A DNA stretch of 64,000 nucleotides from Pseudomonas frederiksbergensis (lineage in GTDB: Bacteria > Pseudomonadota > Gammaproteobacteria > Pseudomonadales > Pseudomonadaceae). Positions 1-9,737 of the stretch are shown here, in pieces (position 1 is the stretch's first letter; every line of letters begins with the position of its first letter). The position numbers and the translations under genes are program-made. Under the pieces are notes generated by a model. It ran no database searches and had not been told where the DNA came from. It saw only the letters and a list, made by a program, of their open reading frames with translations. The stretch spans positions 2,455,501 to 2,519,500 of the forward strand of contig NZ_FNTF01000002.1 in assembly GCF_900105495.1 (NCBI RefSeq). Direction: 5' to 3'.

Positions 1-1587
1 GTCATAGCCCGAATTCTTGTACTGCTCCAGCGAGGCGCGATAGCGCTTGGATTCGATTGGCAACAAGCTGATGCCTTCGATCGCCTGGGTCACTTTGTTG
101 AAGTGCGGCAAGTCGATGGAGCGGAAGAACAGGTCGTCGATGTTCAGGCGCTGCGGTTCTTTCTCGAACACCTTGAACTTGTCGTTGCTCGGCGGCGGAG
201 TTTCCGGCACCACGGACTCGGCGTAGGCAATGGCTACAGGGCCGGCCAGGCTCATGAACAGGTCGTTGGCGTCGAGGCGAATGGTTTCGCCAATGTCGAT
301 GCCGGCCCGACGGAAATAGTTCTGGTCGTAGTCGGTAGTAACCGCCTGCGCCGTCAGAATGTTGAAGATCTGCTGTGAGATGTATTGATTTGCGTGTTTT
401 TCCATCGCGTTGACGTCGATGTTCTGAATGTTGCCGTCATCGCTTTCTTCGGCATAACGCATGATGTCGTTGGAGATCAACATCATCGCGTTCCATGGGC
501 GGATACGGCCCATGACACTGGCTTCGCTGCTGTCTTCGTTGGCGAAGTTGTAGGAGAAGTCCCATTCTTCCGACAGGTATTTGCACAGCAGGCGACCGGC
601 GTTGATGTGCAGCGCCTCGGACATTTCGCTGCGGTGATCGGAAATATTGGGCAGTACGCAAATGCCGCTGGTGAAGATCGGCTCGAAGACGAAGGAGTGG
701 CCGCTCTTGCTGTCGTGCTCGTCCATCGGCTTGGTGTCGAACGTCTTGTTCATGTACGAGTGCTGCTGGGCCAGGCCGAACTCCGAGGCCATGCCCGAAC
801 CGGTACCGCCACCGGCACTGAAGATCGAGAAGTACAGGCGCGACTGGTTGGCCTTGATCCCGCAGCTGTCGATCAGGTACGAGTGGATCATCTTCCAGTC
901 AGGGCTGGAGAAACGCTGGGTGTCCTTGTTCAGGATGATCTTGGCCAGGTACTGACCGAGGATCGGCGCGTTACCGGCGCCACCGGCGTGGACTTCCGAC
1001 AAGTCCATGATCTTCATTTTGCTGTAGTCGCGCAGGAAACCGCTTTTTTCGCCCTTGCGCGAGAAACGGATGCGGCCGGCGATGTCCTTGTCCAAATCGC
1101 CGAGCATCACCAACGGTTCGACCAGGAACACCGGTTTGCTGGCCTTGTTCGATCCCAGGCGCAGGTTGTTACGAATCCACTGCGCCGGGCTGTAGCCTTT
1201 TTCGGCGAAGCGTTTGTCCGGGGACAGGCGATCTTCGTTGTTGAATTCGTTGAGGTAGAACTTGCGGGCGTTGTACACCAGTTCCGCCACGTCCAGCGCG
1301 ATGTTCGAACCACAGCGACCGAGGCCGATCAGGCACACCGACGGGAATTCCTGATCGCTGTGATGTTCGCTGTCGCCTTCCAGATGCGGCGGGCGCGGGA
1401 ACACCATGTCGCGCAGACCATCGAGATTATCGAGGATGCGGTCGGTATTGGTTTCGGTGAAGTACAGGTATTGCTGAGTCGCCAACGGGCGCGATGGCGT
1501 CAATGGCTTTGACGGTGCGGGGCTGTTTGCCGCCGGGCTCAGCGTCAGATCGGATATCGCAGCGGCCGGATTGTTTTTAGAAGTCAT
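1..1587 (-). CDS. Divergent FtsZ/tubulin-like GTPase (3' end outside window)
   Basis: Reading the minus strand from the ATG at 1587 gives 529 codons with no stop up to base 1, so the gene is real but incomplete at its C-terminus. Residues 87-99 (IGLGRCGSNIALD) form a glycine-rich nucleotide loop at the start of a Rossmann-like fold. Residues 258-265 (SAGGGTGS) match the GGGTGSG signature shared by FtsZ and tubulin, and an Asn-Asp pair follows at 373-374. The two loops are about 170 residues apart, roughly twice the spacing in FtsZ, so this is not the division FtsZ but a long, divergent member of the superfamily. Families of such FtsZ-like proteins in Proteobacteria have been predicted to act in membrane remodelling; that role is inference here. 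The N-terminal 35 residues are low-complexity (Pro/Ala/Ser). It is divergent from the dehydrogenase gene starting at 1784; any operon partners lie outside the window. Confidence 0.75.
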   Translation of the reverse strand, partial: MTSKNNPAAAISDLTLSPAANSPAPSKPLTPSRPLATQQYLYFTETNTDRILDNLDGLRDMVFPRPPHLEGDSEHHSDQEFPSVCLIGLGRCGSNIALDVAELVYNARKFYLNEFNNEDRLSPDKRFAEKGYSPAQWIRNNLRLGSNKASKPVFLVEPLVMLGDLDKDIAGRIRFSRKGEKSGFLRDYSKMKIMDLSEVHAGGAGNAPILGQYLAKIILNKDTQRFSSPDWKMIHSYLIDSCGIKANQSRLYFSIFSAGGGTGSGMASEFGLAQQHSYMNKTFDTKPMDEHDSKSGHSFVFEPIFTSGICVLPNISDHRSEMSEALHINAGRLLCKYLSEEWDFSYNFANEDSSEASVMGRIRPWNAMMLISNDIMRYAEESDDGNIQNIDVNAMEKHANQYISQQIFNILTAQAVTTDYDQNYFRRAGIDIGETIRLDANDLFMSLAGPVAIAYAESVVPETPPPSNDKFKVFEKEPQRLNIDDLFFRSIDLPHFNKVTQAIEGISLLPIESKRYRASLEQYKNSGYD

Positions 1588-1783
1588 TGTGCGCCATGTG
1601 CCTGGACTGGTTGGTTGGGCGACAAGCTGTCGTCGAACCATCACGGATGGGGTCTCGCGTTTTTTTCAGCGCGTATTTGGCCCAAGCATCAGGGCCTTGG
1701 CCTGAGCATCGCTCGGGGGAATCCTTTCCTAAGTCATGATGAATCGGCCAATATTCGATGATCTTTAATCAAAAGGAGGCCAA

Positions 1784-2680
1784 ATGATGGCAACGTTACC
1801 TTCGCTCGGGTTTGCCGGGATCGGCTTGATGGGGTTGCCGATGTGTCAGCGCCTTCTGGCAGCGGGTTATCCATTGACCGTGTGGAATCGCAATCCAGCC
1901 AAGTGCGCGCCACTGGTCGAGGCCGGTGCACGACAGGTCGCCACGCCGGCAGAACTGTGTCAGCACGCCGACGTGGTGATGTTGTGCCTGGCGGACACGT
2001 CGGTGGTTCGTGAGGTGGTGTTTGGCGCGGCAGGGATTGCGCAAGGTGCGAAAAGCGGTCAATTGCTGGTGGATTTTTCCAGCCTGGAACCTGCCGCGAC
2101 GCGGGAAATGGCGACAGCGCTGGTCGGCCAAACCGGCATGAGCTGGCTGGATGCACCCGTGTCCGGCGGAGTGGTCGGTGCCGAGGCCGGCAGCCTGGCG
2201 ATCATGGTGGGCGGTGAAACGGCGGACCTTGAGCGCGTCAGGCCTGTGCTGTCGAGCCTTGGCCAGCGCGTGACCCACATGGGCGCCGTCGGAGCGGGGC
2301 AGGTGACCAAGGCGTGCAATCAGATGATCGTCGCCTGCAACGCGCTGGTGATTGCTGAAGTCGTGGCGTTGGCCGAACGTTCCGGGGTTCGGGCCGGTCT
2401 GATCGCCGAAGCTCTGGCAGGCGGATTTGCCGATTCAAAGCCCTTGCAGATCCTCGGTCCGCAAATGGCCGAAAGCCGTTTCGAACCGGTGAAGTGGCAT
2501 GTGCGCACGCTGCTCAAGGACCTCGATACCGCGGTGAAGTTTTCCCGGGAGCAAGGCTCGGCCACGCCGATCAGTGGATTGGCCGCACAATTGATGCGAC
2601 TGCATGGGGGCCAGGGATTCCTGGAAAAAGATCCGTCGACGCTTGTGCAGTTGTACCGCGAGCCAGACTCAAAGGGCTGA
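1784..2680 (+). CDS. NAD(P)-dependent beta-hydroxyacid dehydrogenase (3-hydroxyisobutyrate dehydrogenase family)
   Basis: A 298-residue protein, the usual length for this family, which oxidises 3-hydroxyacids or reduces tartronate semialdehyde with NAD(P). The N-terminal Rossmann loop reads GFAGIGLMGLPM (residues 9-20), the substrate-binding stretch DAPVSGG lies at 123-129, and the catalytic lysine is K176 in KACNQM. A strong ribosome site (AAAGGAGG, 1771-1779) precedes the ATG at 1784; a second ATG follows directly and cannot be excluded. The gene stands alone and is divergent from the FtsZ-like gene. Its last 110 bases overlap the 3' end of the convergent GGDEF/EAL gene. Exact substrate (3-hydroxyisobutyrate, 2-hydroxy-3-oxopropionate or another) cannot be told from sequence. 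Confidence 0.88.
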   Translation: MMATLPSLGFAGIGLMGLPMCQRLLAAGYPLTVWNRNPAKCAPLVEAGARQVATPAELCQHADVVMLCLADTSVVREVVFGAAGIAQGAKSGQLLVDFSSLEPAATREMATALVGQTGMSWLDAPVSGGVVGAEAGSLAIMVGGETADLERVRPVLSSLGQRVTHMGAVGAGQVTKACNQMIVACNALVIAEVVALAERSGVRAGLIAEALAGGFADSKPLQILGPQMAESRFEPVKWHVRTLLKDLDTAVKFSREQGSATPISGLAAQLMRLHGGQGFLEKDPSTLVQLYREPDSKG

Positions 2681-4874
2681 CCGTGTGCGAGTGCTTGCGC
2701 TGGTTGATTTCGCTCAGTACGGGACGCAACTGCGCCAGCGGTACCGGGCGGCTGAGCAGGTAGCCCTGCACGAAATCGCAGCCGTTACGTTCCAGGAACT
2801 CGTATTGCTCAAGGGTTTCGACGCCTTCGGTCACCACCTGCAAATGCAGCGTGTGGGCCATGACGAGGATCGCTTGCACGATTTCCATGTCCTGGGTGGC
2901 CTTGGGAATGTCCTGGATGAACGAGCGGTCGATCTTCAGCGTATTGAGTGGCAGCCGTTTGAGATAGGCCAGTGATGAATAACCGGTGCCGAAGTCATCA
3001 ATCGACAGCGACACGCCGAGGGCACGAATCTGGCGTAGCAATACGAGCGTATTGGCGATGTTGCCCATCAGCGCATTTTCCGTCACTTCCAGTTCCAGCC
3101 GCTGCGGCGCCACTCCGGAGACCCGCAGCGCGTGCTCGATTTCATTGGCCAATTCTTCGCGCGCCAGGTTCAGGGGCGAGCAATTCACGGCGATGTGGAG
3201 TGCTTCGCAGCCCTGAAGCGACAACTCGCCCAGATCCTCACAGGCCTTGCGCAGGACCCAGTTGTCCAGTTCGGCGATCAGGCCGTTGGCCTCGGCGATG
3301 GCAATGAACCGGTCCGGCGTCAGCAGTCCGTGAACCGGATGTTGCCAGCGGATCAGCGCTTCAAGCTTGCTGACCTGAGCATTTTTCAGGTCGTAGATCG
3401 GTTGGTAATAGAGCATCAGGCCGGTGTTTTCGCGCAGGGCGTGGCGCAGCTCTTCTTCCAGTTGCAGTTCCAGCGTCGCGCGGGTCTTCAGGTTTTCGCT
3501 GAAGAAATTCAGGCCATTGCGCCCGCTGTCCTTGGACTGATACAGCGCCAGGTCCGCGTTTTTCAGCAACTCTTCGCAAGTCTTGCCATCTTCCGGAAAC
3601 ACGCTGATGCCGATACTGGTGGTCATGACCATGCGCCGTCCGGACAGCTCGATGGGTTCCTTCATTTTCGCCATGATGCGCTGGGCCATGTGCCGTGCTT
3701 CTTCACGATCATGCAGGCCGATGAGGATGCAAAACTCGTCGCCTCCGAAGCGCGCGACTACATCATCGTGGCTGCGCACTGAAACCTTTATGTGGTTCGC
3801 CAGGACTTTGAGCAATTCGTCCCCGGCGTCATGGCCCAGGCTGTCATTGATTCGCTTGAAATGGTCGATGTCCAGAAACATGACCGCCAGCATGCCGCCT
3901 TCATTGGTTTTCTCCATGAGCTTCTCGGCGAAGATCTGGTTGAAACCACGGCGGTTGATCAGGTTGGTCAGGGCGTCATAGTGCGCCACCTGTTGTAACG
4001 ACATCCGCGCCTGGTCCAGTTGACTGAGCAGGGCGTTGACCCGTTGCAGATCGCGCTCCTTGTTTTGCAGCTTCTTGTCCGCCAGTGCCGCGCTGATGCT
4101 GCTGCCGATGATCAGCAGCGTCATGACCGCCACCGTCAGACCCAGTTGCAGATGATTGTTTGCGCCGGGCAGCGGCTGGAGGCTGTCGGCGGGCAGCACC
4201 AGATTGAAGGCGGCCATGGCGGTGACGTGCATGCTGATGATGCCTGCGCCGAGCACCAGGCTGGCGCTGTATTTGAGCAGTTGATGGAACAGTCCGGTGC
4301 TGTCGCGCAGATGACTTGATATCAGCAGGGCTGCAAGGCTGGCACCGATGGCGAACACAATGGAGAGGGCGAACAGCGTGGGTTGGTAATAGGCCATCGC
4401 ACTCGAATGCATGGCAGTCATGCCCACGTAATGCATGGTGGCGATGCCCAGGCCAATGCAGATCGAAGCCTGGAGATATTGCCAAAAACTCAGGCGCGGG
4501 TGACTGAAAGCGAGTATCGCCAGCCACGAGGTGAGCAGGGCGATCAACAGGGAAAGGAGAGTGATGGGTAATTCATATTGAATGTCGATTGGCGCCTGAA
4601 ACGCCAGCATGCCGATAAAGTGCATGGCCCAGGTCCCGCCCGCCAGGCAACCGGCGCCGACCCAGCGCCAGAGCCGCTGCGAGGCGGGTTTTTCCGCGTG
4701 ACCGACCCGTTCGGCCATGTTTAATGTGGCAAAACTGCCGACACAGGCGACCAGATAGGCCAGCAGTACCAGAATAGGGTCAAGTGTGCCGTTGAGTATT
4801 ACCTGGCCGCTCGCCGTCAGCTCGGTGATGAAATGCAAGCCAAGCCACTCCATAGCATGCCCCGTCGTTGTCAT
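2571..4874 (-). CDS. MHYT-GGDEF-EAL cyclic-di-GMP signalling protein (MucR-like)
   Basis: A 767-residue inner-membrane protein. The first ~265 residues hold about seven membrane helices with three MHYT-type motifs (MHFIGM 84-89, MHYVGM 147-152, MHVTAM 215-220), thought to bind copper and sense a gas or redox signal. A GGDEF domain follows with intact GGDEF at 377-381, then an EAL domain with EAL at 505-507 and the downstream DDFGTGYSSL loop. Both diguanylate cyclase and phosphodiesterase activity are therefore plausible. The usual RxxD inhibitory site five residues before GGDEF reads SHDD, so product inhibition may be absent. The architecture is that of P. aeruginosa MucR and NbdA; MucR adjusts c-di-GMP for alginate synthesis. 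The C-terminus beyond the EAL domain (about 50 residues) is Ser/Ala/Pro-rich, and its last ~36 codons overlap the convergent dehydrogenase gene. Start choice between M1 and M8 is uncertain. Confidence 0.87.
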   Translation of the reverse strand: MTTTGHAMEWLGLHFITELTASGQVILNGTLDPILVLLAYLVACVGSFATLNMAERVGHAEKPASQRLWRWVGAGCLAGGTWAMHFIGMLAFQAPIDIQYELPITLLSLLIALLTSWLAILAFSHPRLSFWQYLQASICIGLGIATMHYVGMTAMHSSAMAYYQPTLFALSIVFAIGASLAALLISSHLRDSTGLFHQLLKYSASLVLGAGIISMHVTAMAAFNLVLPADSLQPLPGANNHLQLGLTVAVMTLLIIGSSISAALADKKLQNKERDLQRVNALLSQLDQARMSLQQVAHYDALTNLINRRGFNQIFAEKLMEKTNEGGMLAVMFLDIDHFKRINDSLGHDAGDELLKVLANHIKVSVRSHDDVVARFGGDEFCILIGLHDREEARHMAQRIMAKMKEPIELSGRRMVMTTSIGISVFPEDGKTCEELLKNADLALYQSKDSGRNGLNFFSENLKTRATLELQLEEELRHALRENTGLMLYYQPIYDLKNAQVSKLEALIRWQHPVHGLLTPDRFIAIAEANGLIAELDNWVLRKACEDLGELSLQGCEALHIAVNCSPLNLAREELANEIEHALRVSGVAPQRLELEVTENALMGNIANTLVLLRQIRALGVSLSIDDFGTGYSSLAYLKRLPLNTLKIDRSFIQDIPKATQDMEIVQAILVMAHTLHLQVVTEGVETLEQYEFLERNGCDFVQGYLLSRPVPLAQLRPVLSEINQRKHSHTVSPLSLARGTTAQASTDLFPGIPGPHAVASIVRPIH

Positions 4875-5141
4875 CCTGGCTTACGCCATGAACGCTGGCG
4901 AATGCTTTGGAGTATAGAAGGCATGTTTAGAGTGCAAACGATAGTGGCAAATTGGCCCTAACCATTTTGGAATGAGCGTTAGAGCGTTTGGACATAAATG
5001 GTGGATCAGCTGCGACATCTTCCATGGGCGGATATCAGCTTTACAAATAATGACAGACAGCTCTCGCGGGCCTGACTAGATTGCAGGTTCCGGGCTCGGA
5101 TGCGCTGACAGAAGCCCCAATAACAATAAAGAGACGGACCC

Positions 5142-6491
5142 ATGCAGAACTCGACCCAAGCGGCGAATGCCTGGCGCATTCTGTTCCTGCTGTTCCTGGC
5201 CAACCTGTTCAACTTCTTCGATCGCACCATTCCGGCCATCATCATCGAACCGATCCGTATGGAATGGCATCTCAGCGACTTTCAGCTGGGGATCATCGGC
5301 ACGGCATTCACTCTCGTGTATGCGATTGCCGGCCTGCCTCTGGGACGGATGGCCGATACCGGTTCACGCAGCAAATTGATGGGCTGGGGCCTGGCGGCGT
5401 GGAGCGGGCTGACGGCGGTCAACGGACTGGTGGGGAGTTTCTGGGCTTTCCTGATCGTGCGGATGGGCGTCGGCATCGGCGAAGCCAGTTATGCACCGGC
5501 CGCCAATTCCTTGATCGGCGACCTGTTCCCGGCCCACCGTCGGGCACGGGCGATGGGCATTTTCATGCTCGGCTTGCCGCTGGGGTTGCTGCTGGCGTTC
5601 TTCACCATCGGCGCGATGGTCAAGGCCTTCGACAGCTGGCGCGCGCCGTTCTTTATTGCGGCAGTGCCGGGGTTGATCCTGGCGATCTTCATGTTCTACA
5701 TCAAAGAACCGAAACGTGGCGCCGCAGAGAGTGTGAAAGTCTCGCAGGAGCGCGTAGACCGGCCGATCCGTCGGGTGCTGGCGGTGCCGACTTTCCTGTG
5801 GCTGGTAATGGCGGGGCTGTGCTTCAACTTCGCCACGTATGCCTGCAACTCGTTTCTGGTGCCGATGCTGCAGCGCTATTTCCTGATGCCGTTACAGGAA
5901 GCGGCGGTGGCGACCGGGGTGATCGTCGGCGTGACCGGGTTGTTCGGCCTGACACTGGGTGGTTGGGTGGCGGACAAGATTCACCAGCGGGTGGCCAATG
6001 GGCGACTGCTGTTTGCCGCGTTCAGCTTGATCATCTCGACGGTGTGCACGGCTTGGGCACTGCATTCCGGGCGAATCGAGATCGGCGTGTTTGTGGCGGT
6101 GTTCAGTGTGGGCTGGTTGTTTGCCTACAACTTCTACACCTGCGTTTACACCGCCATTCAGGACGTCGTCGAGCCGCGCTTGCGGGCTACGGCCATGGCG
6201 CTGTTCTTTGCCGGGTTGTATTTGCTGGGTGGTGGTTTGGGGCCGGTGGTGGTGGGCGCATTGTCCGACCACTTTGCGCAGACGGCGATGCTCTCGGCCG
6301 GTGCTGAGCAGATGACCGAGGCGTTCAAGGCTGTCGGCTTGCATGACGCGATGTATTTGATCCCGGTAGCACTGTTTTTCACCATGGTGTTTCTGTTCCT
6401 GGCTTCGCGGTGTTTTGTGCGCGATGCCAAGCGGATGAAGGAAGGATTGGTGGCGGTGGTTGAGCCAGCGGGGTCTGCGGTCACGGCGTAA
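5142..6491 (+). CDS. MFS transporter, Spinster-like
   Basis: A 449-residue, 12-helix major facilitator protein. The first helix reads LFLLFLANLFNFFDRTIPA, and the loop after helix 2 carries the family motif GRMADTGSRSKLM. The pattern resembles the Spinster-like branch of MFS. The ATG at 5142 follows a weak GAGACGG ribosome site. The gene is divergent from the MHYT-GGDEF-EAL gene across 267 bases and has no co-transcribed partner. It ends directly against an inverted repeat (6492-6606) and a strong bidirectional terminator (6616-6652). Substrate is unknown; the family includes sphingolipid, sugar-phosphate and small organic acid carriers. Confidence 0.85.
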   Translation: MQNSTQAANAWRILFLLFLANLFNFFDRTIPAIIIEPIRMEWHLSDFQLGIIGTAFTLVYAIAGLPLGRMADTGSRSKLMGWGLAAWSGLTAVNGLVGSFWAFLIVRMGVGIGEASYAPAANSLIGDLFPAHRRARAMGIFMLGLPLGLLLAFFTIGAMVKAFDSWRAPFFIAAVPGLILAIFMFYIKEPKRGAAESVKVSQERVDRPIRRVLAVPTFLWLVMAGLCFNFATYACNSFLVPMLQRYFLMPLQEAAVATGVIVGVTGLFGLTLGGWVADKIHQRVANGRLLFAAFSLIISTVCTAWALHSGRIEIGVFVAVFSVGWLFAYNFYTCVYTAIQDVVEPRLRATAMALFFAGLYLLGGGLGPVVVGALSDHFAQTAMLSAGAEQMTEAFKAVGLHDAMYLIPVALFFTMVFLFLASRCFVRDAKRMKEGLVAVVEPAGSAVTA

Positions 6492-6606
6492 TGATCGTTC
6501 CCACGCTCCGCGTGGGAATGCCTCAAGGGACGCTCCGCGTTCCAGCTCTCGAAAGGGACGCAGAGCGTCCCGGGCTGCATTCCCACGCAGAGCGTGGGAA
6601 CGATCA
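6492..6606. repeat. Intergenic inverted repeat, GATCGTTCCCACGC family, copy A
   Basis: A 115-base composite palindrome. It begins TGATCGTTCCCACGC and ends with the reverse complement GCGTGGGAACGATCA. Inside is a second palindrome built from GGGACGCTCCGCGT and ACGCAGAGCGTCCC. It begins one base after the stop codon of the MFS gene. Related copies lie at 10674-10788, 20350-20455, 54160-54191 and 61583-61686. Confidence 0.9.
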
Positions 6607-6615
6607 GAAGAACCA

Positions 6616-6652
6616 AAAGAAGGCCCGCATCGCTGCGGGCCTTCTTTGTTTT
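6616..6652. terminator. Bidirectional rho-independent terminator
   Basis: A 13-bp perfect stem (AAAGAAGGCCCGC with GCGGGCCTTCTTT, loop ATCGCT) is followed by TGTTTT on the plus strand and preceded by an A-rich run, so it can end both the MFS gene (+) and rapA (-). Confidence 0.88.
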
Positions 6653-6672
6653 AGCGGGGCTGAGCAGGGGAC

Positions 6673-9519
6673 TTAGCCCGCCACCAACACCCGAATCGCT
6701 TCCAGTCGCAGCGCAGCCTTGTCGAGCATGGCCAGGCCTTGCTCGCGTTGCTTGCGCAAGGCGACCAGTTCGCTGTCGCGCACCGTCGGGTTGACCGCTT
6801 GCAACGCGGTCAGGCGCGCCAGTTCTTCGTCGGTGTCGGCGGCCAGGCGACGCTGTGCCTCAGCCACGCGCTCGGCGTGACGCGGGAAGATCTTCTCTTC
6901 GCCGGCGTTGATCCGTGGCGTCAGCTGATCGCGCTGGGCCTGGATGAACTTGTTGGCACTGGCGCGCGGCACGCTTTCCAGCTGATCGTTTAGGGTTTCG
7001 AACGACACCCGGGCCGACAGGTCGTTGCCATTGGCATCGAGCAGGCAACGCAGGGCGGCCGGCGGCAGGTAACGGCCCAGTTGCAGCGAGCGCGGGGCAA
7101 CCACTTCGCTGACGTAGAGCAGTTCGAGCAATACGGTGCCAGGCTTCAGCGCCTTGTTCTTGATCAGCGCCACGGCGGTGTTACCCATGGAGCCGGACAA
7201 GACCAGGTCCATGCCGCCCTGAACCATCGGGTGTTCCCAGGTAATGAACTGCATGTCTTCGCGAGACAGCGCCTGGTTGCGGTCGTACGTGATGGTCACG
7301 CCTTCGTCGTCACCCAGCGGGAAGCTGGCGTCGAGCATTTTTTCGCTCGGCTTGAGGATCAGCGCGTTTTCCGAATGGTCTTCGCTGTCGATGCCAAAGG
7401 CGTCGAACAGGGTTTCCATGTAGATCGGCAGGGCGAACTGGTCGTCTTGCTCAAGGATGTCCTCGACCAGTGCATCACCTTCGCCAGCACCGCCGGAATT
7501 GAGTTCCAGCAAGCGGTCACGGCCGGTGTGCAGCTCGGCTTCCAGGCGTTCGCGCTCGGCGCGGGCTTCGTCGATCAGCGCTTGCCACTCGCCGTCGTCG
7601 GCATTTTCCAGCAGCGGCAGCAGGCGCGGGCCGAACTGATGCTGCAGGGCGTTGCCGGTCGGGCAGGTGTTGAGGAACGCGTTCAGCGCTTCGTGGTACC
7701 ACTGGAACAGGCGCTCTTGCGGGCTGGTTTCCAGGTACGGCACGTGCAGTTCGATGATGTGCTTCTGGCCGATCCGGTCCAGACGACCGATACGCTGCTC
7801 CAGCAGGTCCGGGTGCGACGGCAGGTCGAACAGCACCAAGTGGTGCGAGAACTGGAAGTTACGACCTTCACTGCCGATTTCCGAGCAGATCAGCACTTGC
7901 GCGCCAAATTCTTCGTCGGCGAAGTAGGCGGCGGCGCGGTCACGCTCGAGGATGTTCATGCCTTCGTGGAAGACCGTGGCCGGGATGCCGGAGCGCACGC
8001 GCAGGGCGTCTTCCAGGTCCATGGCGGTTTCGGCGTGGGCGCAGATCACCAGCACTTTGGTGCGCTTGAGCATCTTCAGTGTGTCGATCAGCCATTCGAC
8101 GCGCGGGTCGAATTTCCACCAGCGTTCTTCTTCATTGGCGTCCGGCTGGGCCTGGAAACTGACTTCCGGGTACAGCTCGGCGTGATCGCCCAGCGGCAGT
8201 TCGAGGTATTCGTCAGGGCAAGGCAGCGGATACGGATGCAGCTTGCGCTCCGGGAATCCCTGCACGGCGGCGCGGGTGTTGCGGAACAGCACGCGGCCAG
8301 TGCCGTGGCGATCGAGCAGTTCGCGGACCAGGCGGGCGCTGGCTTCGATGTCGCCATCGTTGACGGCGGTCAGCAGCGCTTCGCCTTCGTTGCCGAGGAA
8401 ACCGTGAATGGTCTTGTGCGCTTCAGGCGACAGGCGGCCCTTGTCCAGCAGCTCCTGGACGGCTTCGGCCACCGGGCGATAGTTTTCGCTCTCGGCGCGG
8501 AAGGCGTGCAAGTCATGGAAACGGTTCGGATCGAGCAGGCGCAGACGCGCGAAGTGGCTGTCCTGACCCAGTTGTTCCGGGGTCGCAGTCAACAGCAGGA
8601 CGCCGGGAATGACTTCGGCCAATTGCTCGACCAGCGAGTATTCAGGGCTGGCCTTGTCTTCATGCCATACCAGGTGGTGCGCTTCGTCGACGACCATCAG
8701 GTCCCAACCGGCGGCGAACAGCGCGTCCTGGGCCTTCTCGTCTTCCACCAGCCATTCGAGTGCAACCAGCGCGAGCTGGGTGTCTTCGAACGGGTTGGCG
8801 GCATCGCTTTCGATAAAGCGTTCTTCGTCGAACAGCGCAACTTGCAGGTTGAAGCGGCGGCGCATCTCGACCAGCCACTGGTGCTGCAAGTTCTCCGGAA
8901 CCAGGATCAGCACGCGGTTGGCGCGGCCCGAGAGCAGTTGGCGATGGATCACCAGACCGGCTTCGATGGTTTTACCCAGGCCCACTTCGTCTGCCAGCAA
9001 AACCCGCGGTGCAATGCGGTCGGCGACTTCACGGGCGATGTGCAGCTGGTGCGCGATCGGTTGCGCACGCACGCCACCGAGGCCCCAAAGTGCGGATTGC
9101 AATTGGCGGCTGGTGTGTTCCAGGGTGTTGTATCGCAGGGAAAACCAGGCCAGCGGGTCGATCTGCCCGGCGAACAAACGATCGCTGGCCAGACGGAACT
9201 GAATGAAGTTCGACAGTTGGGTTTCCGGCAGGGTAACCACTTCGTTGTGCCCGTTGAGGCCGTGGTAAACCAGCAGGCCGTCGACGTCGTCGACTTCTTG
9301 TACGGTCAGTTTCCAGCCTTCGAAGTGAGTGATCGAGTCACCCGGCGAAAACCGCACGCGGGTGAGGGGCGCATTCCGTAGCGCGTACTGGCGAGTCTCG
9401 CCAGTGGCCGGGTAGAGCACGGTCAACAAGCGGCCGTCCTGTGCCAGAACGGTGCCTAAACCCAGCTCGGCTTCGCTGTCACTGATCCAGCGTTGCCCCG
9501 GTTGATACTGCTGCGCCAT
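6673..9519 (-). CDS. rapA: RNA polymerase-associated ATPase RapA
   Basis: A 948-residue Swi2/Snf2-type ATPase that binds RNA polymerase and helps release stalled or post-termination complexes so that the polymerase can be recycled. The N-terminal tudor-like part covers residues 1-110 ([15 protein letters not shown]). The helicase core has Walker A DEVGLGKT at 177-184 and the DEAH box at 278-281. The second RecA-like lobe carries the arginine-finger stretch [12 protein letters not shown] long RapA-specific C-terminal region completes the protein, whose length is close to that of E. coli RapA (968). The ATG at 9519 has a GGTGGGAG ribosome site upstream. The gene is monocistronic; the terminator at 6616-6652 lies beyond its end. 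Small genes of unknown function diverge on its other side. Confidence 0.97.
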   Translation of the reverse strand: MAQQYQPGQRWISDSEAELGLGTVLAQDGRLLTVLYPATGETRQYALRNAPLTRVRFSPGDSITHFEGWKLTVQEVDDVDGLLVYHGLNGHNEVVTLPETQLSNFIQFRLASDRLFAGQIDPLAWFSLRYNTLEHTSRQLQSALWGLGGVRAQPIAHQLHIAREVADRIAPRVLLADEVGLGKTIEAGLVIHRQLLSGRANRVLILVPENLQHQWLVEMRRRFNLQVALFDEERFIESDAANPFEDTQLALVALEWLVEDEKAQDALFAAGWDLMVVDEAHHLVWHEDKASPEYSLVEQLAEVIPGVLLLTATPEQLGQDSHFARLRLLDPNRFHDLHAFRAESENYRPVAEAVQELLDKGRLSPEAHKTIHGFLGNEGEALLTAVNDGDIEASARLVRELLDRHGTGRVLFRNTRAAVQGFPERKLHPYPLPCPDEYLELPLGDHAELYPEVSFQAQPDANEEERWWKFDPRVEWLIDTLKMLKRTKVLVICAHAETAMDLEDALRVRSGIPATVFHEGMNILERDRAAAYFADEEFGAQVLICSEIGSEGRNFQFSHHLVLFDLPSHPDLLEQRIGRLDRIGQKHIIELHVPYLETSPQERLFQWYHEALNAFLNTCPTGNALQHQFGPRLLPLLENADDGEWQALIDEARAERERLEAELHTGRDRLLELNSGGAGEGDALVEDILEQDDQFALPIYMETLFDAFGIDSEDHSENALILKPSEKMLDASFPLGDDEGVTITYDRNQALSREDMQFITWEHPMVQGGMDLVLSGSMGNTAVALIKNKALKPGTVLLELLYVSEVVAPRSLQLGRYLPPAALRCLLDANGNDLSARVSFETLNDQLESVPRASANKFIQAQRDQLTPRINAGEEKIFPRHAERVAEAQRRLAADTDEELARLTALQAVNPTVRDSELVALRKQREQGLAMLDKAALRLEAIRVLVAG

Positions 9520-9737
9520 GCTGCCTGACTCCCACCTTGAAAAAGCGGGCTATCTTAACGGAATGAGGGCTTCAGGGCCAAAGGACTCTCATAAAAACTC
9601 GCAGTCTTACGTTAGTCCAACGATGCAACGCTTGCAGGTCGGGGCACCTATTCGTGCCAAACGGGTCACAGTTTGCGACCGATGGCTCAAGTCGCCATCC
9701 CCGCAGCCGACAGCCTGCTGACAGGAGACTAATAATT

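Noticed and set aside
385..1512. Plus-strand ORF of 375 codons
   Set aside because: It is the shadow of the minus-strand FtsZ-like gene, which has the recognisable motifs. The plus reading has Val/His/Gln-rich composition without any family resemblance.
7081..9381. Plus-strand ORF of 766 codons
   Set aside because: Antisense to rapA. Its composition reflects the complementary codons of a high-GC gene.
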